NCBI GenBank assembly: GCA_003645495.1
Contig: QNFK01000043.1
Coordinates: forward strand, 1-9,183
Direction: 5' to 3'
Source of the DNA: Gammaproteobacteria bacterium
Lineage (GTDB): Bacteria; Pseudomonadota; Gammaproteobacteria; Steroidobacterales; Woeseiaceae
Length of the DNA stretch: 9,183 bases
The position numbers were made by a program, and so were the translations under genes. The notes below the pieces were generated by a model, which ran no database searches, was not told where the DNA came from, and saw only the letters and a list, made by a program, of their open reading frames with translations. Shown piece by piece: positions 1 to 6,876 of this stretch; the stretch's first letter is position 1; every line of letters begins with the position of its first letter.

Positions 1-99
1 CCGAGGCCACCGTTTAAGGTTACGAAACAATACCTTTGGGAGAATAACTTGTCTCGTGTGCTACGCTGGCAGAGGTGCACTCATACCAGATTGAACTCA

Positions 100-129
100 C
101 AGGACGGCCGGGGATTATCAGCCGTTCTG
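100..129 (+). terminator. Possible intrinsic terminator of a gene left of the window
   Basis: Arms CAGGACGGC (100-108) and GCCGTTCTG (121-129) form a 9-bp RNA stem with one G-U pair around a 12-nt loop. It is followed by TAATTCTTTG, which is T-rich but not a clean T-tract. The position, with no gene around it, suits the end of a plus-strand transcript that enters from outside the window. The weak T-tract keeps confidence low. Confidence 0.35.
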
Positions 130-353
130 TAATTCTTTGATGCCTGATTAAGCGAAAAAGTTGCAAAGAATTTGGAATAAGTCGTTCATATATATCAAAA
201 AGTACGTTTCAAATGTAACCATACAGGCGGACATTATTTACGCGCTGGAAACTGGTTTGGGCAGTGCATAGTTGGGCAATATCACAGCACCAGTGAATCT
301 AACGAAGCAGGTTTTTGCCGGACGGTAAAAAAGTTCGCAGAAATAAAAAAATC

Positions 354-358
354 GGGAG
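354..358 (+). promoter_or_regulatory. Ribosome binding site that fixes the aldolase start
   Basis: GGGAG lies 7 nt before the ATG at 366. An in-frame TTG at 315 would add 17 mostly basic, low-complexity residues and has no comparable Shine-Dalgarno sequence, so the ATG at 366 is preferred. Confidence 0.75.
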
Positions 359-365
359 CGGAATC

Positions 366-1136
366 ATGAGCACTGCTGAACAAACCATGCCTGTAAAAAA
401 CCAGGTGTCGGAAGAAGAATGGCGGGTGCGAGTTGATCTGGCTGCCTGCTACCGGCTGATAGCAATGCATGGCTGGGATGACATGATTTTCACACACATC
501 TCGGCGCGCGTGCCCGGGCCGGATGAGCACTTTCTGATCAACGCCTACGGCCTTCTGTTTGAAGAGATGACCGCCAGTAGCCTGATTAAAGTCGATCTGA
601 ACGGCAATATTGTTCTCGATACGCCGTACCCGATAAACCCTGCGGGCTTCACTATCCACAGTGCTGTACACGCAGCGCGTTCCGACGCTGGCTGTGTATT
701 ACATACGCATACAAAAGCCGGAATAGCCGTATCCGCCCAGACAAATGGCTTGTTGCCACTGTCACAAATTTCGCTGTTGCCGTATGCATCAGTGACGTAT
801 CACGACTACGAAGGAATCGCGCTCAACGAGGACGAAAAACCGCGGCTCGTTGCAGACCTCGGTACCAGCAACTTTCTCATCCTGCGTAATCATGGAATGC
901 TGACTGTGGGCGCAACCATCCCCGACGCGTTTCTTTATATGTACGCGCTCGAAACTGCATGCCAGACACAAATAATGGCGCAGTCGGCGAATGTAGAACT
1001 CACTCAGGTTAACCCGGCTATTGTTGATGGTATAAAGGCCCAGGTTGAAGCGGTCATGAAGGGCATGGGCGGTGAGCTGGCGTGGCCGGCATTGCTGCGC
1101 AAGCTGGATCGCCGGGACACTTCATTCAGGGAATAG
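366..1136 (+). CDS. Class II aldolase/adducin family protein
   Basis: A 256-residue cytoplasmic protein of the class II (zinc-dependent) aldolase/adducin fold, related to L-fuculose-phosphate aldolase FucA and L-ribulose-5-phosphate epimerase AraD. The zinc-binding histidines are present: H113 and H115 in the LHTHT motif and H176 in RNHGML. In FucA the catalytic glutamate (Glu73) sits a few residues before a conserved His; here the matching stretch reads NPAGFTIHSAVH (91-102), with Gly94 in its place. That pattern is shared by the adducin-like branch, whose substrates are mostly unknown, so sugar-phosphate aldolase activity should not be assumed. Length is normal for the branch. No sugar kinase, isomerase or transporter lies nearby, so context gives no substrate. 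The gene stands alone and converges on ilvA; its transcript probably ends in the palindromic element just downstream. Confidence 0.92.
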   Translation: MSTAEQTMPVKNQVSEEEWRVRVDLAACYRLIAMHGWDDMIFTHISARVPGPDEHFLINAYGLLFEEMTASSLIKVDLNGNIVLDTPYPINPAGFTIHSAVHAARSDAGCVLHTHTKAGIAVSAQTNGLLPLSQISLLPYASVTYHDYEGIALNEDEKPRLVADLGTSNFLILRNHGMLTVGATIPDAFLYMYALETACQTQIMAQSANVELTQVNPAIVDGIKAQVEAVMKGMGGELAWPALLRKLDRRDTSFRE

Positions 1137-1167
1137 GTTGCCGTCGTGGTACAGGAAAGATTCGACG

Positions 1168-1331
1168 TCACTAGTAAACCCAAAAAAACCGACGTCATTG
1201 CGAGCCCGCAGGGCGCGGCAATCTCTCTATATTATAGTGAGGTCTCCGTTTCTCACGGCAGCACACTGATGGAGGTTGCCGCGTCGCTTCGCTCCTCGCA
1301 ATGACGTCGGTTTTTTTGGGTTTACTAGTGA
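1168..1331. repeat. 164-bp REP-doublet/MITE-like palindromic element
   Basis: Perfect 37-bp inverted arms lie at 1168-1204 and 1295-1331, running from TCACTAGTAAACCC through GACGTCATTGCGAG. Inside them a second paired segment (1214-1226 with 1271-1283, 13 bp including two G-U pairs) contains CGCGGCAA. Between the two paired segments are unmatched insets: CCCGCAGGG (1205-1213), a tiny hairpin of its own, and TCGCTTCGCTC (1284-1294). Each half therefore reads as one repeat unit of the form CATTGCGAG-inset-CGCGGCAAYCTC, and the two face each other across a spacer of about 44 bp. Repeats with this core are, from my general knowledge, widespread in bacterial genomes. The architecture resembles REPINs, which REP-associated Y1 transposases can move. 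No transposase is encoded inside. The spacer holds a perfect TATAAT on the minus strand (1231-1236) but no matching -35. Confidence 0.85.
1182..1317. terminator. Bidirectional terminator formed by the palindrome arms
   Basis: Within the palindrome an A7 tract (1182-1188) and a T7 tract (1311-1317) flank the GC-containing stem CCGACGTCATTGCGAG and its complement. On either strand the RNA would be a long stem followed directly by seven U residues. The element lies between the stop codons of two convergent genes, 45 bp after the aldolase gene and 25 bp (arm T-tract) before the ilvA stop, which is where a shared terminator is expected. The loop is much larger than usual, so efficiency is uncertain. 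Confidence 0.6.
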
Positions 1332-1342
1332 TGTTAGTTCTC

Positions 1343-2860
1343 TCAGGCGAGAAACATTGCGTACGCCGGATTTTTGCTTTCCTCGAAATGCGGATAACCC
1401 AGTTCAGCCAGATGCTCTTCGAGTTCTGCAGATTCATCCTCCGCTACCTGAATGCCGGCGAGAATTCGACCGTGGTCTGATCCGTGGTTTCGATAATGGA
1501 ACAGGCTGATATTCCAGTCCGTTCCAATAGCCTTCAGGAAATCGAGTAACGCACCCGGCCGTTCGGGAAACTCGAAACGGAACAGACGTTCGTTTTCGAT
1601 GCTCGCGGCGCTGCCACCGACCATATGGCGAACGTGCAGTTTCGCCATTTCGTTATCGCTCAGGTCGACAAATGTATAACCCAGTTTCGTCAGTTTTGCT
1701 GCAAGCTCGGCGCGCTCTGCGCCACCGCCACGCAGCTCCACGCCAACGAAAATGTGCGCAGTCCTTGAATCGTTATAACGGTAATTGAATTCAGTAATAC
1801 TGCGCCGGCCAATTGCCTCGCAGAACTGGCGAAAACTGCCCGGCTCCTCAGGAATTTCGACCGCGAGCAGCATTTCCCTTTCTTCGCCGATAGCAGCGCG
1901 CTCGGCGATATGTCGCAATCGATCGAAGTTGACGTTGGCGCCGCCATTTATGACGACAATTGTTTCATTCCTGAGATTATTATCACTTATGTATTTCTTG
2001 GCGCCAGCGACGGCAAGCGCACCAGCCGGCTCCACTATCGAACGCGTGTCTTCGAATATGTCACGAATGGCGGCGCAGATCTGGTCGGTATCCACGGTCA
2101 CAACTTCATCTACCAGCTCCTGGCAGATGCGGAAGGTTTCATCACCGACACGCCGCACTGCGACACCGTCGGCAAAGATACCAATATGTTCCAGCGTGAC
2201 GGGTTTGCCGGCCGCGAGTGACTCCTTCATCGCCGCGGAATCCGCGGGTTCGACACCAATGATTTTGATATCAGGTCTCTTGCCCTTGATGTATGACGCG
2301 ATTCCCGCGATCAATCCACCACCACCAATTGGTACTACCACGGCGGTGACGTCATCTTCCATCTGCTCGACCAGCTCTCGTCCAATTGTTCCCTGACCGG
2401 CTATGACGGCCGGGTCGTCGAAAGGATGGATGAAAGTGAGTTGCTGCTCACTCTCAAGTTGCCGTGCTTTGGCGTAGGCGTCGTCGTAAGTGTCGCCAAA
2501 GAGCACAACCTCTCCGCCAAGCGTTCTGACAGCATCGACCTTTATCGACGGTGTCGTAACCGGCATTACGATGACTGCTCTTGCATTTTTTCGTTTAGCT
2601 GCCAGTGCCACGCCCTGAGCGTGATTGCCGGCCGAGCTGCAGATAACTCCGGCACGCAGGGCGTCTTCAGACAGCGAGGCGAGCTTGTTATAGGCGCCGC
2701 GCAATTTGAAAGAAAAGACCGGTTGCAGGTCTTCCCGTTTCATCAGGATTTTGTTGTGCATGCGCGCAGACAGATTGCTGGCGAGCTCTAACGGAGTTTC
2801 ATTTGCAACTTCATAGACGCAGGCCGCGTCGATAAGCGCCAGGTATTCGTCGTTAGTCAT
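1343..2860 (-). CDS. ilvA: Threonine ammonia-lyase, biosynthetic (threonine deaminase)
   Basis: Cytoplasmic PLP enzyme that deaminates L-threonine to 2-oxobutanoate and ammonia, the first committed step of isoleucine synthesis. The 505-residue length matches the long biosynthetic form (E. coli about 514). The PLP lysine is K52 in SFKLRGA. SSAGNHAQG (75-83) binds the substrate carboxylate and GGGGL (179-183) grips the cofactor phosphate. The catalytic domain ends after GGANVNFDRLR (about 306-316). Two ACT-like regulatory domains follow, about 329-400 and 424-495, the second starting ERLFRFEFPERPGAL; in this family they carry isoleucine inhibition and valine activation. This separates it from the short catabolic TdcB type. 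The ATG at 2860 gives a normal N-terminus, but no clear Shine-Dalgarno precedes it. No other ilv genes are adjacent. It converges on the aldolase gene through the palindromic element. Confidence 0.97.
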   Translation of the reverse strand: MTNDEYLALIDAACVYEVANETPLELASNLSARMHNKILMKREDLQPVFSFKLRGAYNKLASLSEDALRAGVICSSAGNHAQGVALAAKRKNARAVIVMPVTTPSIKVDAVRTLGGEVVLFGDTYDDAYAKARQLESEQQLTFIHPFDDPAVIAGQGTIGRELVEQMEDDVTAVVVPIGGGGLIAGIASYIKGKRPDIKIIGVEPADSAAMKESLAAGKPVTLEHIGIFADGVAVRRVGDETFRICQELVDEVVTVDTDQICAAIRDIFEDTRSIVEPAGALAVAGAKKYISDNNLRNETIVVINGGANVNFDRLRHIAERAAIGEEREMLLAVEIPEEPGSFRQFCEAIGRRSITEFNYRYNDSRTAHIFVGVELRGGGAERAELAAKLTKLGYTFVDLSDNEMAKLHVRHMVGGSAASIENERLFRFEFPERPGALLDFLKAIGTDWNISLFHYRNHGSDHGRILAGIQVAEDESAELEEHLAELGYPHFEESKNPAYAMFLA

Positions 2861-2895
2861 GCGAAGTTGCCAAAAGTAATCGTTTTATGCGGTCA

Positions 2896-2940
2896 GCTAG
2901 TGAGACTAGCGCATCGCCAGCTCGTACGGCGATGTTTTTT
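2896..2940 (+). terminator. Two hairpins and a T6 tract ahead of ilvA, terminator-like on the plus strand
   Basis: GCTAGT-GAG-ACTAGC (2896-2910) is a perfect 6-bp hairpin. CATCGCC (2912-2918) pairs perfectly with GGCGATG (2928-2934) around a 9-nt loop and is followed directly by six T residues (2935-2940). On the plus strand this is a textbook intrinsic terminator, yet both flanking genes are on the minus strand. Read on the minus strand the same hairpins fall in the probable ilvA 5' leader and lack a U-tract, so there they are structure rather than a terminator. Confidence 0.55.
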
Positions 2941-2956
2941 ACGTCGTTGCAAGCGA

Positions 2957-2962
2957 ATTATC
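2957..2962 (-). promoter_or_regulatory. ilvA: Candidate -10 element for ilvA
   Basis: On the minus strand this reads GATAAT, five of six bases matching the sigma-70 -10 consensus. The -35 region is poor: TTCAAT is the best candidate but needs a 19-bp spacer. If used, the ilvA leader would be about 90 nt long and contain both hairpins at 2896-2934. Confidence 0.3.
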
Positions 2963-2995
2963 GAGGCATCGCGTCGTGCGAATTGAAAGGAAGGA

Positions 2996-3034
2996 CAGCC
3001 GGGTCACCAACACCTGTGTCTGATGACCGGGCTG
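2996..3034 (-). terminator. Probable terminator of the M16 peptidase gene
   Basis: Eleven-base arms (2996-3006 and 3024-3034) pair with a single internal mismatch, and the loop holds a smaller ACAC-CT-GTGT palindrome (3010-3019). On the minus strand the hairpin begins 17 bp after the peptidase stop codon and is followed by the T-rich but interrupted GTCCTTCCTTTC. Position and shape fit a terminator; the broken T-tract weakens it. Confidence 0.5.
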
Positions 3035-3051
3035 CTGTGAACTAACGCGGA

Positions 3052-5787
3052 CTAGTCCAGCACGTTGCCGTCAACATCCAGCAACGTAATCTCGCCTAAT
3101 TCAAGTTCGCGAATTCGAGATTCTATTTTTTCCCGATCGCCGACAACGACCCAGATCATGTTATCCGGCTTGATTACCTGTTCGCTCGCCTCGACGATCT
3201 GCTCTACGGAAAGATTACGCACGCTATCTGCATAAGTATCCCAGTAATCATCCGGCAGGTCATAGGTCACGATTTCCCCGATATCTCTAAGTACCGCATT
3301 CGACGTTTCCCAGCGTCCCGGCAAACTCAGTGTATTGTTGTCCTTAACTTTGCCGATCTCCTCCGGGGTTGCCGGGTTCTCGCCGAGATACTCGACCAGT
3401 TCGCGTCGGATTTCGGCCATAGACTCCATGGTCTTGTCAGTTTGCACAGGCGCATAAGCAATAAATGGTCGTTGACCCTTGGTATCGAAAAGGAGTGTTT
3501 GTGCCCCGTATGCCCAGGACTTGTCTTCACGCAGGTTCATGTTAATTCGTGAAGTGAAGCTGCCACCGATAATCTCATTCATCGTTTCAATCGCGAGTTC
3601 ATTACCGTCACCAACCGCGGGGGCAACGTTGCCCGCAAAAATGATGGATTGTTCGGAGCCAGGCCTGTCAATCAAAAACACCCGTTCGCTGGCGCTTAAG
3701 CTCACTTTGGCGATGTTTTTGGTCGGTATTTCACCGGGTTCCCATTTGGCGAATAGCTTCTCAAGTTTGGGCTTCATCTCAGCCATCGTTGTGTCGCCAA
3801 CGACTATCATCGTCGCGTTATTTGGCCGGATCCAGGTGCGGTGATAATCCACCAGCGAATCACGACTAATGCGAGCGACTGATTCTTCGGTGCCGGAACC
3901 GGTAAGTGGCATGGAGTAAGCGTGGCCTTCGCCATAAAGTAACGCGGGAAAAAGGCGAATTGCCAGGCCAATTGGCTGTGTTTTTTCCTGTTGAATTCGT
4001 GCGATGCGCATTTTTCTCAGGCGCTCGAGTTCGCCCCCGGGAAATGCTGGATTGAGTACCAGATCAGTATAGATATCGAGTGACTTATCCAGGTTTTCTT
4101 TCAATGCACTGATGCCGATAGTCGACGCATCGATTCCTGATCCGGAACTGAAGTTAGCGCCGAGTCGCGCAAGTTCGTCGCTGATTTCCAGCGCGGTCCG
4201 CTTTTTCGTGCCCTCATCCAGCATGGTCATGGTCAGGCTCGATGTCCCAAGCTCGCCGAACTGATCGGATGCATAGCCTGCGTCAAAATTCATGCTGATA
4301 TTGACGACCGGGACGGCGCTGCGGTTTGCAACGATGACTTCAAGCCCGTTTTTCAGGAAATCACGTTCGAATTCCGTAAATTTCACCTCAGGAAACTCAT
4401 TCGTTTGCGGTACGGTCGAGCGATCGGCGCCGTCAGTCGCAGCGCTCAACTGTGGAAACGGATGCACCTCAAGGTGATAAGCACCCGCTGTTATCCAGCG
4501 TTTGGCAGCTGCTTCGACCTCTTGCGCTGTTGCCGCCTCAATTCTGTCCATCGACTTTTTAAATGCGCCGGGATCATCCTCGTAAACGGCATTTGCCGCG
4601 AGGATGTCGGATTTGCCACCAAAGCCGCCAATACTTTCGAGGCCGCGCACGAACCCAGACCGATACTGCGCTTTGACCCGCTCCAGTTCGTCATCAGTAA
4701 TGCCATCCTCCAGGAGTCGCTCAATTTCCTCATTCAACGCCTGTTCGACTGCTTTCAGATTGCCACCTGGCTGCACCGTTGCCATGGCCATGAACATTCC
4801 ACCGATTTCATTGCCGATTACGCCAGCCTGCGCTGCAGTGGCAATCTGGTCGTTGTAAACCAGGCGCTCATAGAGGCGTGAGTTCTTACCGCTTGCCAGG
4901 ACGTCGCCAAACAGGTTCAGCAATTCGGCATCTTCGCCAGTATTAGTGGGTCCCCCCCATACCTTATATATGCGTGCCTGCGGAACCCGGTCCTGCATTA
5001 CCTCGCGTTTGTCCCGCTCGAGTTTTACGGTCCATGATTCTCGCTTGGAAATTGGCGGTCCTGGCGGAATGTCGCCGAAGTAATGCTTGACCCTGGCCAG
5101 GACGTCGGCCGGCACAACGTCCCCTGCTACAACAATTACCGCATTATTGGGTCCGTAGTAGGTTTCAAACCATTCCTGCACATCCTCGAGGCTTGCCGCG
5201 TTGAGATCATCCATCGAGCCGATCACGCTGGTGGCGTATGGGTGCCCGTCGGGAAATACGCCTGCCAGCAGTTTGCTGAATACCTTGCCATAAGGCTGGT
5301 TTTCACCCTGACGCTTTTCGTTTTGCACGACGCCACGTTGCTCGTCCAGTTTTTCCTGCGTGATGGCACCTAGCAGGTGACCCATGCGGTCGGACTCCAT
5401 CCACAACGCCATGTCCAGAGCTGTTTTGGGAACATTCTGGAAATAGTTTGTGCGATCGAAATTGGTCGTGCCATTCATATTGGTGGCACCAACCAGCTCA
5501 AACGGCTTGAAGTATTCGTCGTCGTAGTTTTCGGTGCCATTGAACATCAGGTGTTCGAACAGATGCGCAAACCCGGTTTTGCCGGGCTTCTCGTTTTTCG
5601 AGCCGACGTGATACCAGACGTTGACAGCGACGATAGGTGCCTTGGTGTCCTCGTGGACGACCAGGCGCAAACCGTTATCGAGTGTGTACTCGGTGAAATT
5701 TATCTCGAGGTCCTGCGCCGCAGCGTTGAGGGCCATGAGCGTCGTGGCGACAAGCGCCACTACTGATCTTGCGATGGAATTCTTCAT
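3052..5787 (-). CDS. Exported M16 family (pitrilysin/insulinase-type) zinc metallopeptidase
   Basis: A 911-residue protein with two fused M16 units. Residues 1-25 form a Sec signal peptide (basic start, hydrophobic core, then NAAAQ), so the mature enzyme is probably periplasmic. The N-terminal half carries the inverted zinc motif HxxEH as H75-L-F-E78-H79, with the third ligand probably E157 in VVQNEKRQ. The C-terminal unit begins near residue 470; where HxxEH should be it reads LTMTMLDEGT (518-527), so that half is catalytically dead. It does keep the substrate-grip motif with R753 and Y760 (LREDKSWAYG). One active plus one inactive half folding as a clamshell is the usual arrangement in this family, which degrades short or unfolded peptides. 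AAAGAG about 7 nt before the ATG serves as a ribosome site. It is transcribed alone, divergent from pip. The precise substrate cannot be read from the sequence. Confidence 0.94.
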   Translation of the reverse strand: MKNSIARSVVALVATTLMALNAAAQDLEINFTEYTLDNGLRLVVHEDTKAPIVAVNVWYHVGSKNEKPGKTGFAHLFEHLMFNGTENYDDEYFKPFELVGATNMNGTTNFDRTNYFQNVPKTALDMALWMESDRMGHLLGAITQEKLDEQRGVVQNEKRQGENQPYGKVFSKLLAGVFPDGHPYATSVIGSMDDLNAASLEDVQEWFETYYGPNNAVIVVAGDVVPADVLARVKHYFGDIPPGPPISKRESWTVKLERDKREVMQDRVPQARIYKVWGGPTNTGEDAELLNLFGDVLASGKNSRLYERLVYNDQIATAAQAGVIGNEIGGMFMAMATVQPGGNLKAVEQALNEEIERLLEDGITDDELERVKAQYRSGFVRGLESIGGFGGKSDILAANAVYEDDPGAFKKSMDRIEAATAQEVEAAAKRWITAGAYHLEVHPFPQLSAATDGADRSTVPQTNEFPEVKFTEFERDFLKNGLEVIVANRSAVPVVNISMNFDAGYASDQFGELGTSSLTMTMLDEGTKKRTALEISDELARLGANFSSGSGIDASTIGISALKENLDKSLDIYTDLVLNPAFPGGELERLRKMRIARIQQEKTQPIGLAIRLFPALLYGEGHAYSMPLTGSGTEESVARISRDSLVDYHRTWIRPNNATMIVVGDTTMAEMKPKLEKLFAKWEPGEIPTKNIAKVSLSASERVFLIDRPGSEQSIIFAGNVAPAVGDGNELAIETMNEIIGGSFTSRINMNLREDKSWAYGAQTLLFDTKGQRPFIAYAPVQTDKTMESMAEIRRELVEYLGENPATPEEIGKVKDNNTLSLPGRWETSNAVLRDIGEIVTYDLPDDYWDTYADSVRNLSVEQIVEASEQVIKPDNMIWVVVGDREKIESRIRELELGEITLLDVDGNVLD

Positions 5788-5904
5788 TGGTAACTCTTTT
5801 CATTTGTCGGGTATCAGGGACCCAAGTTTAATCTAAAGACTGGGTGTTTTGGGCAAGGTTCAATTTTCGTAGCAATCCGGGCGACTCCATCTCATAATCC
5901 GGTC
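5788..5904. promoter_or_regulatory. Divergent promoter region between the M16 peptidase gene and pip
   Basis: Both genes must be transcribed outward from these 117 bp. Toward pip, CATAAT (5893-5898) matches five of six -10 bases and ends only 6 nt before the ATG, with no good -35. Toward the peptidase, TTGCCC (5851-5856 on the reverse strand) could be a -35, but the best -10 (TAGATT) is only about 15 bp away. An imperfect palindrome, ACCCA (5820-5824) with TGGGT (5841-5845), surrounds an AT-rich centre and could be an operator; that is a guess. Confidence 0.4.
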
Positions 5905-6861
5905 ATGACAATAAAAAGTCCCCGGCGAGAACTTTATCCGCCCATCGAACCCGTCCGCACTGGCTTTCTTGAGGTTGGCAGCGGTCACAAGCTCTATTAT
6001 GAAGAGTCGGGTAATCCCCATGGCAAGCCGGTGGTGTTCCTGCACGGTGGTCCGGGGGGTGGTTGTACGCCAGCTATGCGCCGCTTCTGGAATCCTGATG
6101 TCTATCGGATTGTGCTGTTTGATCAGCGTGGCAGCGGCAAGAGCACACCGCATGCCAATCTGGACGACAATACAACCTGGGACCTGGTCAACGACATAGA
6201 GATTCTGCGTGCGGCTTTGCAGATAGAAAAATGGCAGGTATTCGGCGGTTCCTGGGGCAGCACACTGGCGCTTGCTTATTGCCAGACCCACCCGGAGCGT
6301 GCGACGGAAATCGTCTTGCGCGGAATTTTCATGCTGCGCAAGAAGGAAATTGACTGGTTCTATCAGCATGGCGCAAGCGAAATCTACCCCGACCTCTGGC
6401 AGCACTACCTGGAGCCGATTCCCAAAAAGGAACGGGGTGACATGCTGCATGCCTATCACTCCCGCCTGACCAGTGACGATCCGGCTGTGCGCATACAGGC
6501 TGCGAAAGCCTGGTCGATATGGGAGGGCAGTACCAGCACACTGCTACCGAACGAAAAACTGGCGACCGAATTCGGTGGCGATGACATGGCACTGGCTCTG
6601 GCGCGCATCGAATGTCACTACTTCGTCAATGGTGGCTTCATGGACGAAGATCAACTCATCAAAAATGTAGACCGGATTCGCAATATCCCGGCGGTCATCG
6701 TGCAGGGGCGTTACGATGTGGTGTGTCCCGCTACTTCAGCCTGGGAACTGGCAGATGCCTGGCCGGAGGCGGATCTGCGGATCGTCGCTGATGCCGGACA
6801 TTCCGCGTTCGAACCCGGAAATACTCATGAGCTCGTGACCGCAACCGATGCATTTGCATAA
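5905..6861 (+). CDS. pip: Proline iminopeptidase (prolyl aminopeptidase)
   Basis: Cytoplasmic alpha/beta-hydrolase of peptidase family S33 that releases N-terminal proline from peptides; 318 residues, the usual length of the monomeric proteobacterial form. Visible motifs in order: HGGPGGG (47-53), the oxyanion-hole signature of the family; DQRGSGKS (73-80); the nucleophile elbow GGSWGS with Ser116; the acid D271 in QGRYDVVCP; and the catalytic histidine H299 in AGHSAFEP. All triad residues are present. There is no signal peptide. The start at 5905 fits the family N-terminus (RRELYPPIEP), but no Shine-Dalgarno precedes it and a -10-like hexamer ends 6 nt upstream, so the mRNA may be leaderless. 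The dihydroorotase gene begins 15 bp after the stop with no terminator between, so the two are probably co-transcribed. Confidence 0.95.
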   Translation: MTIKSPRRELYPPIEPVRTGFLEVGSGHKLYYEESGNPHGKPVVFLHGGPGGGCTPAMRRFWNPDVYRIVLFDQRGSGKSTPHANLDDNTTWDLVNDIEILRAALQIEKWQVFGGSWGSTLALAYCQTHPERATEIVLRGIFMLRKKEIDWFYQHGASEIYPDLWQHYLEPIPKKERGDMLHAYHSRLTSDDPAVRIQAAKAWSIWEGSTSTLLPNEKLATEFGGDDMALALARIECHYFVNGGFMDEDQLIKNVDRIRNIPAVIVQGRYDVVCPATSAWELADAWPEADLRIVADAGHSAFEPGNTHELVTATDAFA

Positions 6862-6876
6862 CTTTAAAGCGAAACT

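Larger units (their letters stand above)
1..365. other. Left-edge intergenic region, no convincing gene
   Basis: The three forward frames entering from the left edge close at about 130, 92 and 15, and the short peptides they give have no recognisable character. A minus-strand reading frame at 282-671 is antisense to the aldolase gene. The region contains a hairpin at 100-129 and an AT-rich stretch at about 165-240, including TTGCAA near 163 and a TATATA run near 192, which is the likely promoter zone for the gene at 366; I cannot pick a single well-spaced -35/-10 pair. A seven-base direct repeat TTGGGCA occurs at 257-263 and 272-278. Confidence 0.5.

Noticed and set aside
257..278. Direct repeat TTGGGCA at a 15-bp period as a regulator site
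   Set aside because: Seven bases repeated once can occur by chance and no known regulator consensus fits.
315..365. TTG at 315 as the aldolase start
   Set aside because: It adds 17 lysine/arginine-rich residues not typical of the family, and the strong GGGAG site serves the ATG at 366.
282..671. 129-codon minus-strand open frame over the aldolase start
   Set aside because: It overlaps the conserved aldolase coding sequence antisense and has no ribosome site or recognisable motif.
1229..1236. Promoter inside the palindromic element (TATAAT on the minus strand)
   Set aside because: No acceptable -35 lies 16-18 bp away, and the stretch is the AT-rich spacer of the repeat.
1205..1294. tRNA-like or CRISPR-like structure suggested by the multi-arm fold
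   Set aside because: There is no anticodon arm, T-loop or CCA-adjacent acceptor pattern, and there is one palindrome rather than a regularly spaced repeat series.
1785..2396. 203-codon plus-strand open frame
   Set aside because: It is fully antisense to ilvA, has serine/threonine-rich low-complexity composition typical of a shadow frame, and matches no family I know.
4405..4881. 158-codon plus-strand open frame within the M16 gene
   Set aside because: It is antisense to the peptidase domain; no independent evidence of coding.
5860..6459. 199-codon minus-strand open frame
   Set aside because: It is antisense to the conserved catalytic part of pip; the pip motifs and triad show which strand codes.
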